IMG/VR virus record: IMGVR_UViG_3300031857_000713
Location: 1-34,094 of that record
Direction: 5' to 3' (one strand)
DNA: 34,094 nt
Origin: a virus
In this document: positions 5,428 through 12,252 of the stretch, in pieces
How the letters are laid out: each line of letters opens with the position of its first letter
Position numbering within the stretch: position 1 is the stretch's first letter
Program-made: the position numbers and the translations under genes
Notes under the pieces: generated by a model
Seen by the model: the letters and a program-made list of their open reading frames with translations, nothing else
Databases searched by the model: none
Told to the model about the DNA's origin: nothing

Positions 5428-5741
5428 GATTCCCTCCCGTTGATCTGCCGGCGCGCGAGCTCGAGCCCTCCGGCGATCAGAACCGCCGCGGCTTCCTCGC
5501 GAGCGGTCAGATAGCCGAGAAGGGAGATCTCATGCGCGTCGTAGCGCTGATGACAACCGGGACCGCTCGCGTCGCCGGCGCAAAGCGGAACGACGTTGAT
5601 CGCTCCCTGATTCGCCGGACCGGGCGCAACGCTGCGCGGGATGACGTGAGCGGCCTCGAGCCGGCGATCAGAGCGCCCGCAGTACCGGCACCGGCCCTCC
5701 TCATCGACCTTCGCTCGAGGCTCCGCCCAATCGCGCCTCAT
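5424..5741 (-). CDS. Second HNH endonuclease (105 aa)
   Basis: A compact HNH protein: Cys18-x2-Cys21 in CRYCG, LEAAHVIPRS with His32, then NVVPLCAGD (Cys54) and GCHQRYDAH (Cys63, His64). ATG 5741 was chosen because it overlaps the upstream stop (ATGA) and has SD GGAGGG; the frame is open further upstream, but that stretch overlaps the 3D-domain gene. It sits in the accessory operon, away from the terminase, so it is more likely a recombination or homing-type nuclease than a packaging factor. Confidence 0.75.
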   Translation of the reverse strand: MRRDWAEPRAKVDEEGRCRYCGRSDRRLEAAHVIPRSVAPGPANQGAINVVPLCAGDASGPGCHQRYDAHEISLLGYLTAREEAAAVLIAGGLELARRQINGRES

Positions 5742-6157
5742 CCGGCCCTCCATACGAGCCGAGCTCCCTTCGCTCCCCGGCGAAACTTGTAGCCGCCGAT
5801 CGGCCGGCCGCGGTAGAGCTCCGATCGCGGGACGACGCGGATCGAGACCTGCCGCCTTCCCCACGCCTGCATAAAGCCGCAGTACCGGCCGGCGTAGATA
5901 TCGATCAGAAAGCCGGGACCGCCGGTATCGCGGACCCTGAAGTATCGGTAGCGCTTCGAGCCGATCGTGACCGCACGCGGACGCTTGAGCTCGATCCACG
6001 TCCCATACGCGAGATCGTTCGATGCCACGTCGCCGAGCCGAAGCGCGTTCCCTCGAGATCCGATCGAGACGCTGCCATCGCACGGCGCGTAAGCCGTAGC
6101 GGAGCCCGTAAGAACGAGAGCGCTCGAGACGGCGAGCTCGGCGATCACGGAGCCCAT
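5738..6157 (-). CDS. Secreted 3D-domain (cell-wall) protein
   Basis: The N-terminus (IAELAVSSALVLTGSATAYA) looks like a signal peptide or membrane anchor. The rest matches the 3D domain named for three Asp residues in MltA- and YocH-like lytic enzymes: Asp48 in NDLAYGT, Asp77 in RVRDTGG, and Asp86 in LIDIY, followed by WGRRQVSIRVV. Such domains act on peptidoglycan outside the membrane. A GTG at 6148 that overlaps the upstream stop (GTGA) is an alternative start and still gives the signal sequence. It is far from the lysis cassette, between an HNH nuclease and small early proteins, which suggests a role during infection or lysogeny rather than in final lysis. Confidence 0.65.
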   Translation of the reverse strand: MGSVIAELAVSSALVLTGSATAYAPCDGSVSIGSRGNALRLGDVASNDLAYGTWIELKRPRAVTIGSKRYRYFRVRDTGGPGFLIDIYAGRYCGFMQAWGRRQVSIRVVPRSELYRGRPIGGYKFRRGAKGARLVWRAG

Positions 6158-6354
6158 CCCCGCCGCCAGCGCCGCTCAGCGCGCCTCTCGCGCCCCTCAC
6201 GCTGCATCTCGAGCCCCTCGACGCGGACGCTCAGCCGCCGGAGCTCGCGAACGGCGTCATCTTGCGACCATCCCCACTCGGCGACCGGCTCGCCGGCACG
6301 CTCCGCAAGATGACGGATCGAAGCGATCTGAGTACGAGTCGCCCTAGCCGGCAT
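6145..6354 (-). CDS. Hypothetical basic protein (69 aa)
   Basis: MPARATRTQIASIRHLAERAGE, then SQDDAVRELRRLSVRVEGLE and an Arg-rich tail. The pattern of a short helical pair with a basic tail is typical of small nucleic-acid-binding phage proteins (compare the SAP-like segment ATRTQIASIRHLAER), but it is not diagnostic. It overlaps the upstream gene by 11 bp and the 3D-domain gene by 13 bp. Confidence 0.5.
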   Translation of the reverse strand: MPARATRTQIASIRHLAERAGEPVAEWGWSQDDAVRELRRLSVRVEGLEMQREGRERRAERRWRRGWAP

Positions 6355-6640
6355 CCTCGACCCCTTCGTCCTTCGGGCGCGCGTCGTACTCGCGCATCGC
6401 CTCGCGCGTAGTCATCGGCCGGCCCTGCGCGCGAGCGAACTTGAAGACGGCGACCGGGATCACGTCGTAGGCGCGCTGATTCGGAACGGGCTCGGCGAGC
6501 TTGGCGGCGTGCTCCGGAGTGAAGCCGAACGGATCGCACGCGGCCGGGTACTTCAAGATCCGCACGTCCTCGCGCTCGACGATTACGTGACGCTCCGGCT
6601 CCGGCTTCTCCTTACGCTCACGCTTCTTCCGGCGGATCAT
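6344..6640 (-). CDS. Hypothetical protein (98 aa)
   Basis: It begins with a strongly charged stretch (RRKKRERKEKPEPERHVIVE), followed by FGFTPEHAAKLAEPVPNQRA and a helix. ATG 6640 overlaps the upstream stop (ATGA). No family or catalytic motif is recognised. Confidence 0.55.
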   Translation of the reverse strand: MIRRKKRERKEKPEPERHVIVEREDVRILKYPAACDPFGFTPEHAAKLAEPVPNQRAYDVIPVAVFKFARAQGRPMTTREAMREYDARPKDEGVEDAG

Positions 6641-6834
6641 TCGTGCTCCTTCACCGCGGAGCGCAGACGCTCGGCCAACTGCTCACGGCGACGCTCGGCT
6701 GACTCGACAGTTGAACGCGCATCGCGAAGCTGAGCTTCGGCCTCGACAAGCTCGCGAGCCCAATAGAGAAGAACGAGCGGATTCGGCGGATGCGGAGGTA
6801 GCTCTCGAGCGATGAGTTTCTTCCCGGCAGTCAT
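6637..6834 (-). CDS. Small coiled-coil protein (65 aa)
   Basis: MTAGKKLIARELPPHPPNPL leads into a continuous helix rich in Glu, Arg and Ala with heptads (LVEAEAQLRDARSTVESAER and on to the C-terminus). It probably forms a dimeric coiled coil. Both ends join neighbours by 4-bp ATGA overlaps. Function unknown. Confidence 0.55.
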   Translation of the reverse strand: MTAGKKLIARELPPHPPNPLVLLYWARELVEAEAQLRDARSTVESAERRREQLAERLRSAVKEHE

Positions 6835-7064
6835 CCGGCCTCCTCGATCTCGTCGCGGAGCTCGTTCACGCGAGTTACGAGCTCGAGGATGATCTCCGTC
6901 GTCAGAAGCTCCCGGAGAAGAACGCCGGTCTCGACCTCGAGCCGCGAGTCGTCATCGAAGAGGAGAACCGTTCGCGTATCGATCCGCTCGATCCAGACGA
7001 CCTCCGGATACGGAGCTTCCTCGCGCCCGAAACGAACCGCGGCAAACATTCCCTCAGCGGCCAC
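6831..7064 (-). CDS. Hypothetical acidic protein (77 aa), first gene after integrase
   Basis: A small beta domain (VVWIERIDTRTVLLFDDDSR, LEVETGVLL) and a C-terminal acidic helix (LVTRVNELRDEIEEAG). GTG 7064 overlaps the end of the integrase gene by 11 bp; ATG 7049 is an alternative start. A role as a recombination directionality factor was considered because of its place beside int, but it is acidic and lacks a helix-turn-helix, so no function is assigned. Confidence 0.5.
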   Translation of the reverse strand: MAAEGMFAAVRFGREEAPYPEVVWIERIDTRTVLLFDDDSRLEVETGVLLRELLTTEIILELVTRVNELRDEIEEAG

Positions 7065-8157
7065 TTCGCACCGCCTCCGGATATCGTGCGTTCCTAGCGC
7101 GTTCTATCTCCGCTTCTACTACCCGCAGACGAGCCTCGAGAGCCTCCGACCCGTCAGAAAGCCTTATTCCTACGTCACCTTCCGACTTCACCGGTTCGAG
7201 TCCGGTCGTCGCCTTCTCTCCCGCAAACGGGGAAAGCCGATCGAGCTCATCGGAATACGTGCTAGATCCGGTATCGAAACGCAGTCCATCCACGGCAGTT
7301 CGGAGCTCGTCCGTCGAAGGCTTCGACGTATAGATCTGAATCGTCGTCGATACGTCCGCATGACGGAGGAGAGCCTGCGCGAGCCTCGAGTCGCGGTTCT
7401 TCGCGACGTGATCTCCGAAGGCGTGCCGGAGAAGATGCGGGCGCAGCGCGTACGGAAGGTTCGCGCGCTCGCCGAGCTTGACGATCATCTCCCATAGCGC
7501 CTTCTTACTCGTCGGCCGATTCATGAGAAGCCGGTATCGCGTATTCATCGGAGGATCGATCGAGCGGCGAGCCGGGATCACGTACTCGTCATCGGCGACG
7601 TGCTCGCGGATCTCGGAGATCACCGGCTCGAGCTCCGGGATGACCGGCAACCACGCCTCCTTACCTCCCTTCGCGATATCGCTCGAGATCCAGATCAGAC
7701 CCGGCCGCGCAACGTGGCGACCCTGCATGAGCCGAACCTCGTTCGCGCGACCGCCAGCGCAAGCCATGAGATGAGCCGCGCGATACTCGCGGATATCCGA
7801 GCGGCTCGTCGTGAGAACGTGCGCGACCTCCTCCGGCGTCATCCGCGTAGTCGAGACCGGACGCGGCTTGACGCGCTTCACTTGCCGCGCGGGATTCTCC
7901 GGCCGATAGCCCTCCTCGACCATCCAGTCGAAGAACGATCGGAAGATCGAGTGAGCCGTCCGCGCAGTATTCGGCTTCCAGCGCCGGAGAGCGCGCTTCA
8001 CGTCATCGCGGGAGATCTTCTCCGGCGGCTTGTCGCCGCTCACGTCTCGCAGAACCTCGAGCCGGCCGCGGTAGTTGATCTCCGTCGATACGGAGTTGAA
8101 GCGGCCGGTCGCGATCTGATCGGCCACGTACTCGTCGATGAGTTGATCGGTAGTCAT
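7054..8157 (-). CDS. int: Tyrosine integrase (367 aa)
   Basis: The N-terminal SAM-like core-binding domain spans residues about 1-100 (DQLIDEYVADQIATGRF, AHSIFRSFFDWMVEEGY). The catalytic domain holds Arg137 (GGRANEVRL), Lys163/Lys166 (IAKGGKEAWLP), His241-x-x-Arg244 (HLLRHAFGDH), His266 (LLRHAD) and Tyr276 (TIQIYTS). It integrates the phage into the host chromosome. The protein continues about 90 residues beyond Tyr276, and that tail contains TGLEPVK, the reverse-strand reading of a tRNA T-arm (see the attP candidate at 7190-7214). The tail is therefore probably phage-form specific and would be exchanged on integration, while the catalytic core would not. ATG 8157 has SD GGGGG at some distance. 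Confidence 0.95.
   Translation of the reverse strand: MTTDQLIDEYVADQIATGRFNSVSTEINYRGRLEVLRDVSGDKPPEKISRDDVKRALRRWKPNTARTAHSIFRSFFDWMVEEGYRPENPARQVKRVKPRPVSTTRMTPEEVAHVLTTSRSDIREYRAAHLMACAGGRANEVRLMQGRHVARPGLIWISSDIAKGGKEAWLPVIPELEPVISEIREHVADDEYVIPARRSIDPPMNTRYRLLMNRPTSKKALWEMIVKLGERANLPYALRPHLLRHAFGDHVAKNRDSRLAQALLRHADVSTTIQIYTSKPSTDELRTAVDGLRFDTGSSTYSDELDRLSPFAGEKATTGLEPVKSEGDVGIRLSDGSEALEARLRVVEAEIERARNARYPEAVRSGR
7190..7214 (+). other. Candidate attP core: tRNA 3'-end-like sequence inside int
   Basis: Read on the plus strand, ACCGG (7190-7194), loop TTCGAGT (7195-7201) and CCGGT (7202-7206) form a perfect five-pair T-arm with the invariant TTCRA. CGTCGCC (7207-7213) follows as the 3' acceptor strand and T7214 as the discriminator. 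No D- or anticodon arm lies upstream, so it is a tRNA end only, as in attP cores of phages that integrate into tRNA genes. CCA is not encoded. The host tRNA cannot be named. Confidence 0.6.
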
Positions 8158-8164
8158 CTACTGA

Positions 8165-9088
8165 TTATCCCCCTAGCGCGGCGTACCGGCGCCGGAGCTC
8201 GTCGAGTACCTGATCCGGAATCCCCGCGCAACGCGGACAGTCCGGCCGGCCGGACTCGTTCTCCTCCTCTTCGCCGCGGTACTTCGCGCGCAGATCACGC
8301 CGGCCGAGCTCCTCGCAGTCGCGCAGCGCCTCCTCTACATCGACCTCCCCATCCGCGAGAGCTCGCAACGGGATCGAGAGCTTCGAGACGCCGGCGACCT
8401 GAAGCTCGCGAGGATCGGCGCCGCCCTCGAGGATGTATCGCTCGTAGATCGACGCGAGATCGAAGAACGTAGTCCGCGAGATGCAGATCGCGGGATCGGC
8501 GAGAAAGTCTGAGAGCTTCTCGTAGCCGAGATCCCGGTACGCATGATCGCGACTTAGCTCGTAGCACGCCTCCGCGACGACCGCCATCGCAAGCCGCGAA
8601 GCCGAGAGCCCGTCGATGAGCTTCTCGTAGGATTCGTGCGCGGTCTGCGCCCGTACCTCGATCTCGCCGTGAACGGTCATCGTCCCGGCATCCGTCGAGA
8701 TCCGAACCCCGGTCGGCCGCGCGTGCATGAAGATCGTCCGGTGCGGCGTATGAGTAACCGTTACGTTCACGGACTCGCCGAGCATCTCCTGAAGAGCCGC
8801 GACGATCGCCTCCGGATCGGTCTCCGAGATCCCGAACCGCTGAGCGAACTCGACCATCCCGCGACGCTGACCGGCGCTGAGATTGAACGGGTACTGCTCA
8901 TCGTCGGAGAGCCGGCGCTGCTCGCGCGCGTAGGAGCCGGCGTCGTTCTGCGAGACGATCCGCAGCCAATGACCGCCCTTCTTCCGCCGGACGACGCCGA
9001 CCTCGCGCAGAGTTACAAGATGCGTACCGTCCGGGAACGCTCCGACTTCGGTCGCCTCGATCTGCCGGACGAGCTTCTCAGCGGTCAT
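8165..9088 (-). CDS. Conserved-type phage protein of early operon (307 aa)
   Basis: The N-terminal half (residues 1-135: HLVTLREVGVVRRKKGGHWL, REQRRLSDDEQYPF, VTVTHTPHRTIFMHA) is beta-rich and could be an OB-like domain. The middle is helical (SRLAMAVVAEACYELSRDHA, YEKLSDFLADPAICISRTTF) and resembles a helix-turn-helix core followed by coiled helix. The C-terminus has CPRC, half a zinc ribbon. ATG 9088 has SD GGGGAG; the longer open frame lacks support. The place between integrase and replication genes suggests DNA binding. The family is not recognised. Confidence 0.6.
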   Translation of the reverse strand: MTAEKLVRQIEATEVGAFPDGTHLVTLREVGVVRRKKGGHWLRIVSQNDAGSYAREQRRLSDDEQYPFNLSAGQRRGMVEFAQRFGISETDPEAIVAALQEMLGESVNVTVTHTPHRTIFMHARPTGVRISTDAGTMTVHGEIEVRAQTAHESYEKLIDGLSASRLAMAVVAEACYELSRDHAYRDLGYEKLSDFLADPAICISRTTFFDLASIYERYILEGGADPRELQVAGVSKLSIPLRALADGEVDVEEALRDCEELGRRDLRAKYRGEEEENESGRPDCPRCAGIPDQVLDELRRRYAALGG

Positions 9089-9284
9089 CGCTTCGCTCCC
9101 CGGAGCCCGGATGCAGGAGACCTCGAGCGTCGATGATCGCGCGCTCGTAGTCGCGCTCGACGCGGCGCCGCTCATCCTCGAGCTCGACGATGCGCCGCAG
9201 CACTCCACGCAGAAGCGCGGCGCGTCCCTTCTGCCGCTGAGCCTCCTCGCGGAGAGCTTCGGTCTCGCCCCTACGCCTCAGCAT
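9078..9284 (-). CDS. Small coiled-coil protein (68 aa)
   Basis: MLRRRGETEALREEAQRQKG and VLRRIVELEDERRRVERDYE show strong heptad character; the protein is one long charged helix with a short Gly/Ser tail. ATG 9284 has SD GGGGGAG. It overlaps both neighbours by about 11-14 bp. Function unknown; it may partner with the 307-aa protein downstream. Confidence 0.5.
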   Translation of the reverse strand: MLRRRGETEALREEAQRQKGRAALLRGVLRRIVELEDERRRVERDYERAIIDARGLLHPGSGERSDDR

Positions 9285-9480
9285 CGAGTCTCCCCCGCGC
9301 GATCCTGCAAGCGTGCTCGAGCTCGCCGAGAAGCCGCTCGAGCGTAAGACGAGTGATCTCGTCACGCGAGCCGGCGGCGTACCGGTACATCGTCGGCATG
9401 AGCTCGCCGGCCATGACCGCGACGTGCTCGACGTACGGCTCGAGCTTCGGCTTCGGCTTCGGTCTGAGATCGATCTTCAC
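9271..9480 (-). CDS. Hypothetical protein (69 aa), GTG start
   Basis: It starts with a Lys-Pro repeat (MKIDLRPKPKPKLEPYVEH), then MAGELMPTMYRYA and an alpha-helical C-terminus (ERLLGELEHACRIARGRL). GTG 9480 overlaps the upstream stop (GTGA) with SD GGAGG. No family is recognised. Confidence 0.5.
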   Translation of the reverse strand: MKIDLRPKPKPKLEPYVEHVAVMAGELMPTMYRYAAGSRDEITRLTLERLLGELEHACRIARGRLDAEA

Positions 9481-10202
9481 GCCGCCTCCGGTGAGTTCGG
9501 AGCGCCGGTCTCCGGATCCAGTCCGAGATCCGCTCGACGTTCGGCGATCTGCCGCGGGAGTCCCTGCTCAGGATCCATCTTCGCCACTTCTCCCGGCGTG
9601 CGGTTCCGGTAGTTACGAAGCCGCGCGTCGCGGTCTCCCTCCTTCACCGGCGGAAGCGGCGAGCGGCGCGCGCGCTCCACGGCGGCCTCGAGGCGATGCA
9701 CGGTCGCGAGAGCGATCCCGCGAGCCCTGCGGTACTCATCCGATCGCCGGTCGGCGAGCACCTTCGAGGGATGCTCGACCGTGCCGATGATCTCGCCGTC
9801 GATCCGAACCGTCGAGCCTTCGCTTACGACCTGCAAGCTCGCGAGAGCACGCTCGATCCGGGCGCCGATCGAAAGCCCTCTACTGAGCTCCGCAGCCTCC
9901 CGGCTCTCACGGTCACGTCGAGCACGCTCGGCCTCGATCTTCTCGCGCGCCTGCTCCTTCTCGCGCTGCACGGCGCCCCGTGCAGACTTCGCGCGATCCT
10001 CGAGGATCTCGAGCGCCCGCGAGGGACCGCGCTCACGAATCAGATACTCGCAGTAGTCGTTCGATGGCGACCAGCACTCCACGCCGGGAACGTGATCCGG
10101 ATTCGCCGGATCGCTCGACGTGATCTGATTCGCGAAGACGCGGAGCTCCGCGGCGTACGCGAGAACTTCGTCCCTCGAGGCTTTCCGCTCGACCTTCGCC
10201 AC
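9477..10202 (-). CDS. Hypothetical protein with central coiled coil (241 aa)
   Basis: The N-terminus has DEVLAYAAELRVFANQITS and SDPANPDHVPGVECWSPSN, the DPANP peptide shared with other early proteins. Residues about 60-110 form a long charged helix (GAVQREKEQAREKIEAERAR). A beta hairpin follows (STVRIDGEIIGTVEHPSKVL), then a basic tail. It lies directly after the SSB-like gene, so a role in DNA metabolism is possible. No enzyme motif is evident. Confidence 0.55.
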   Translation of the reverse strand: MAKVERKASRDEVLAYAAELRVFANQITSSDPANPDHVPGVECWSPSNDYCEYLIRERGPSRALEILEDRAKSARGAVQREKEQAREKIEAERARRDRESREAAELSRGLSIGARIERALASLQVVSEGSTVRIDGEIIGTVEHPSKVLADRRSDEYRRARGIALATVHRLEAAVERARRSPLPPVKEGDRDARLRNYRNRTPGEVAKMDPEQGLPRQIAERRADLGLDPETGAPNSPEAA

Positions 10203-10204
10203 GG

Positions 10205-10630
10205 CTAGAACGGAATCTCGACCTTCGGCTCGATCGTCGGAGCCTCGACCTCTTCATCGAGCGGGAAGTACCGATCGATCTTCGCCTGCGGCTTCCCGTT
10301 GTATTCCTCTTCGATCGTGACGATGCCGCACGTCTTCCCGATCAGATCTGACGGCGCGAGCTCGAACTCGCCCTCCGGGATCTCCCGGCCGACCGCGACG
10401 AGTACCTGCGCGAGCTTCCACTTCGCGCCATCCGTGAATACGAGGTAGTCACGAATCGATCGCGACTTCTGATCGCCGCGAAGGATCTCCACGTTCACGA
10501 CGATCATCGGATTATTAGAAGACTGCGAGACGGTCTCCTCCGCATCGATGAACGCGGCCACGTACTGACCGGCCGGCACGATCGGCGGAGCGCCCTTCGC
10601 ATCTTCAGCGCTGATTCCGGATAGCTTCAC
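10205..10630 (-). CDS. SSB-like DUF669 protein (141 aa)
   Basis: The sequence follows the DUF669 pattern: GQYVAAFIDAEETVSQSSNN, MIVVNVEILRGDQKSRSIRD, YLVFTDGAKWKLAQVLVAVG, then a beta segment. It ends in an acidic linker and EIPF, very like the DDDIPF tail by which SSB recruits partners. DUF669 proteins are phage single-strand DNA-binding proteins. The gene overlaps by 4 bp and follows the Sak4-like ATPase, matching the known pairing in which SSB stimulates Sak4 annealing. Confidence 0.75.
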   Translation of the reverse strand: MKLSGISAEDAKGAPPIVPAGQYVAAFIDAEETVSQSSNNPMIVVNVEILRGDQKSRSIRDYLVFTDGAKWKLAQVLVAVGREIPEGEFELAPSDLIGKTCGIVTIEEEYNGKPQAKIDRYFPLDEEVEAPTIEPKVEIPF

Positions 10631-11394
10631 TCTTCTTCCTCTCTCTCGTTATCGGTTAGAAACGGAACGTCGCTCACGTCGAGCGCGAGCGCCGCGCAGA
10701 ACTCCTCCTGCCACTCGGCAAGATCGAGCGGCCGATAGACGCCGAGAGCGCCGGAGCGATCCTTCGCCCTGCGCCCGTGAGCCTCGACAAGCTGCCCTAG
10801 ATACTGAGTTCCGTCTTCAGTCGTGCGAGCTCGGCAATACGCGAGAACGTCCACTTCGCCGCACCACTCCTGCGTCGTACGACCGCCGATGAGCGGCTGC
10901 ACGATTAGCTCCTCGTCCTGCACGATCTCTTCATGCGCGACGACCACGGTCGTAAAGCGCGCATCGCGGAGCTCGAGGATGATCTCCGTCATCGCTCGCG
11001 CCACGGCTCCCCACTCCGGCCGAGTTACCTCCTCGCCGGCGCTGATCGCCTGCGCGAGCGCTGAGCGGAGCTTCGCCGCGGTATCGATCACGAAAGCGTC
11101 CGCGCCCTTCGTGCTCGCGTACCAGAACGCCTCCTCGAGACGCTCCCGCGGATCCTCGCCCGGTCGGACGCGAACCTCGCGGATCGTCGTTCCGAGCGCT
11201 TCAGCGCGCTTACGTGCGAAAGCCATCGCGCCGGCGCCCTCGAGATTGATCCAGACGATCTCGCCTCCCGGAGCTACGCCGGCCGCAGCCGTCGTCTTCC
11301 CGGAGCCGGCCGGCCCGTAGAGCATGAAGTTGATCGCGCCCTGCGGTCCGAGAACCGGCGGCGAGTCGAAGAGCTCCTTCTCAGAGGTACTCAT
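10627..11394 (-). CDS. sak4: Sak4-type RecA-like ATPase (255 aa)
   Basis: A RecA-fold NTPase: Walker A GPAGSGKT at residues 27-34 and Walker B AFVIDT around Asp104, followed by TVVVAHEE (a histidine-sensor-like strand) and GRTTQEWCGEVDVLAYCRA. Size and motif order match the AAA_24/Sak4 group of phage single-strand annealing proteins. It would load on SSB-coated DNA and anneal strands for phage recombination and repair. The adjacent DUF669/SSB-like gene is its likely partner. ATG 11394 overlaps the upstream stop (ATGA). Confidence 0.8.
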   Translation of the reverse strand: MSTSEKELFDSPPVLGPQGAINFMLYGPAGSGKTTAAAGVAPGGEIVWINLEGAGAMAFARKRAEALGTTIREVRVRPGEDPRERLEEAFWYASTKGADAFVIDTAAKLRSALAQAISAGEEVTRPEWGAVARAMTEIILELRDARFTTVVVAHEEIVQDEELIVQPLIGGRTTQEWCGEVDVLAYCRARTTEDGTQYLGQLVEAHGRRAKDRSGALGVYRPLDLAEWQEEFCAALALDVSDVPFLTDNEREEEE

Positions 11395-11594
11395 GCCGGC
11401 GCCCCGGTGCCGATCATCGTCTCAATCTCGTCGAGCTTGTCGCGCATACGGCCGACGAGCCGGTCGAGCTCGACGATGCGATCGCGATCGGGCTCCCGGT
11501 GATCGAGAGCGGTTCGCTGCGCCATCTCCACGAGCTCGGCGATGCGTTCGGTCGTCTCGCAGACGTACTCGATGATCTCATCGTCGAGCCTCAT
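11391..11594 (-). CDS. Small helical acidic protein (67 aa)
   Basis: MRLDDEIIEYVCETTERIAE and DRDRIVELDRLVGRMRDKLD give two amphipathic helices, probably a helical hairpin or coiled coil. ATG 11594 overlaps the upstream stop (ATGA) with SD GGAGGAT; its TGA overlaps the Sak4 start. A longer open frame to 11708 lacks an SD and would cover the membrane-protein gene. Function unknown. Confidence 0.6.
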   Translation of the reverse strand: MRLDDEIIEYVCETTERIAELVEMAQRTALDHREPDRDRIVELDRLVGRMRDKLDEIETMIGTGAPA

Positions 11595-11740
11595 CGCATC
11601 CTCCGATCCAGCGGACTCTCCCCGTAAATACGCTCGCCGATCAGATCGACGAGCACGTAGCCGAAGAAGACGATCACTCCGACCGCTCCGACAATGAACG
11701 CGAACCACGCGGCCGCGAACAGAAACTCACTTATGAGCAC
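11591..11740 (-). CDS. Small single-pass membrane protein (49 aa), GTG start
   Basis: Residues about 4-32 form one strong hydrophobic segment (FLFAAAWFAFIVGAVGVIVF then GYVLV), followed by a charged tail ending PLDRRMR. GTG 11740 has SD GGGAG; the TGA overlaps the next ATG (ATGA). The positive C-terminal tail predicts N-out, C-in topology. Small early phage membrane proteins can act in superinfection exclusion or membrane modification; here that is inference from position and size only. Confidence 0.6.
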   Translation of the reverse strand: MLISEFLFAAAWFAFIVGAVGVIVFFGYVLVDLIGERIYGESPLDRRMR

Positions 11741-11945
11741 CAGCACTCCCTACTCCTCTCTCTCGTTTCTCTTTCTCGATCGCACGCCGACAGGCGTCCG
11801 CTTCGAGCTCGGCGAAGCGAAGGAGAAACGACTGCACCGCCCATATCTCGGCCGGAGTGAAGTCGCGCAGATACAACGGCGCGCGCTCCGCACAGCTATA
11901 AAGCTGCTCAGTCGCGTAAACATGAGTTCGCGCGGATTCGCTCAT
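11727..11945 (-). CDS. Hypothetical protein (72 aa)
   Basis: MSESARTHVYATEQLYSCAE, then APLYLRDFTPAEIWAVQSFL and a helical, charged C-terminus (CRRAIEKEKRERGVG). The DFTPAEIWAVQSFLLRFAEL stretch looks like a helix pair. ATG 11945 overlaps the upstream stop (ATGA). It is sandwiched between two small membrane-protein genes. No family is recognised. Confidence 0.55.
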   Translation of the reverse strand: MSESARTHVYATEQLYSCAERAPLYLRDFTPAEIWAVQSFLLRFAELEADACRRAIEKEKRERGVGSAGAHK

Positions 11946-12067
11946 CGAACGAGCCCCACGATCAGATCGACGAGGAGAACCGCTGCCGCAGCTACCGCCA
12001 CCGCGAATAGAATCCGCGGCGTGCTCGCCTCTCCGGTTCGACTCCCTCTCGTTCGGTCGTATCTCAT
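11942..12067 (-). CDS. Tiny single-pass membrane protein (41 aa), first gene of early operon
   Basis: A basic head (MRYDRTRGSRTGEASTPR) is followed by one hydrophobic helix (ILFAVAVAAAAVLLVDLIVG) and the end LVR. ATG 12067 has GAGGG four bases upstream; the TGA overlaps the next ATG. A cytoplasmic basic N-terminus is expected (N-in). It shares the LVDLI segment with the second small membrane protein (VLVDLIGERI), a hint that the two are related. Confidence 0.55.
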   Translation of the reverse strand: MRYDRTRGSRTGEASTPRILFAVAVAAAAVLLVDLIVGLVR

Positions 12068-12252
12068 TCATCCCTCGTTCCTACCGTGCTTCTCCCGAAG
12101 TCTTCGCCGCTAAGACGGCTAATCCTCCGACTACCTAGCGCGAACCTATATCACTCGTCGGACGAACCGATAGCGCACCTGCGGCAAAAACCCGCGGAAG
12201 TTGCGTAAAACTCCTGATACAGGGCGTTATAGGACTGAGCTACGATCGCGCC
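12068..12252. promoter_or_regulatory. Divergent control region between early operon and repressor
   Basis: 185 bp without a gene. TATAGG occurs on the plus strand at 12228-12233, about 20 bp before the repressor ATG, and on the minus strand at 12145-12150, about 78 bp before the first early gene. Both are possible -10 elements with weak -35 regions. An inverted repeat, CCTG-ATA-CAGG (12213-12223), lies inside the plus-strand promoter and could be an autoregulatory operator. The 12160-12200 stretch also holds short GC-rich inverted repeats. Confidence 0.5.

Noticed and set aside
5424-6200. A single 258-aa HNH protein
   Set aside because: The upstream part of this open frame is the shadow of the 3D-domain gene. 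The ATG at 5741 has an SD and an ATGA overlap, so the 105-aa start is preferred.
6831-7064. Excisionase role for the 77-aa gene next to int
   Set aside because: The protein is acidic, with a beta domain and a helix, and lacks the basic winged-helix character of excisionases.
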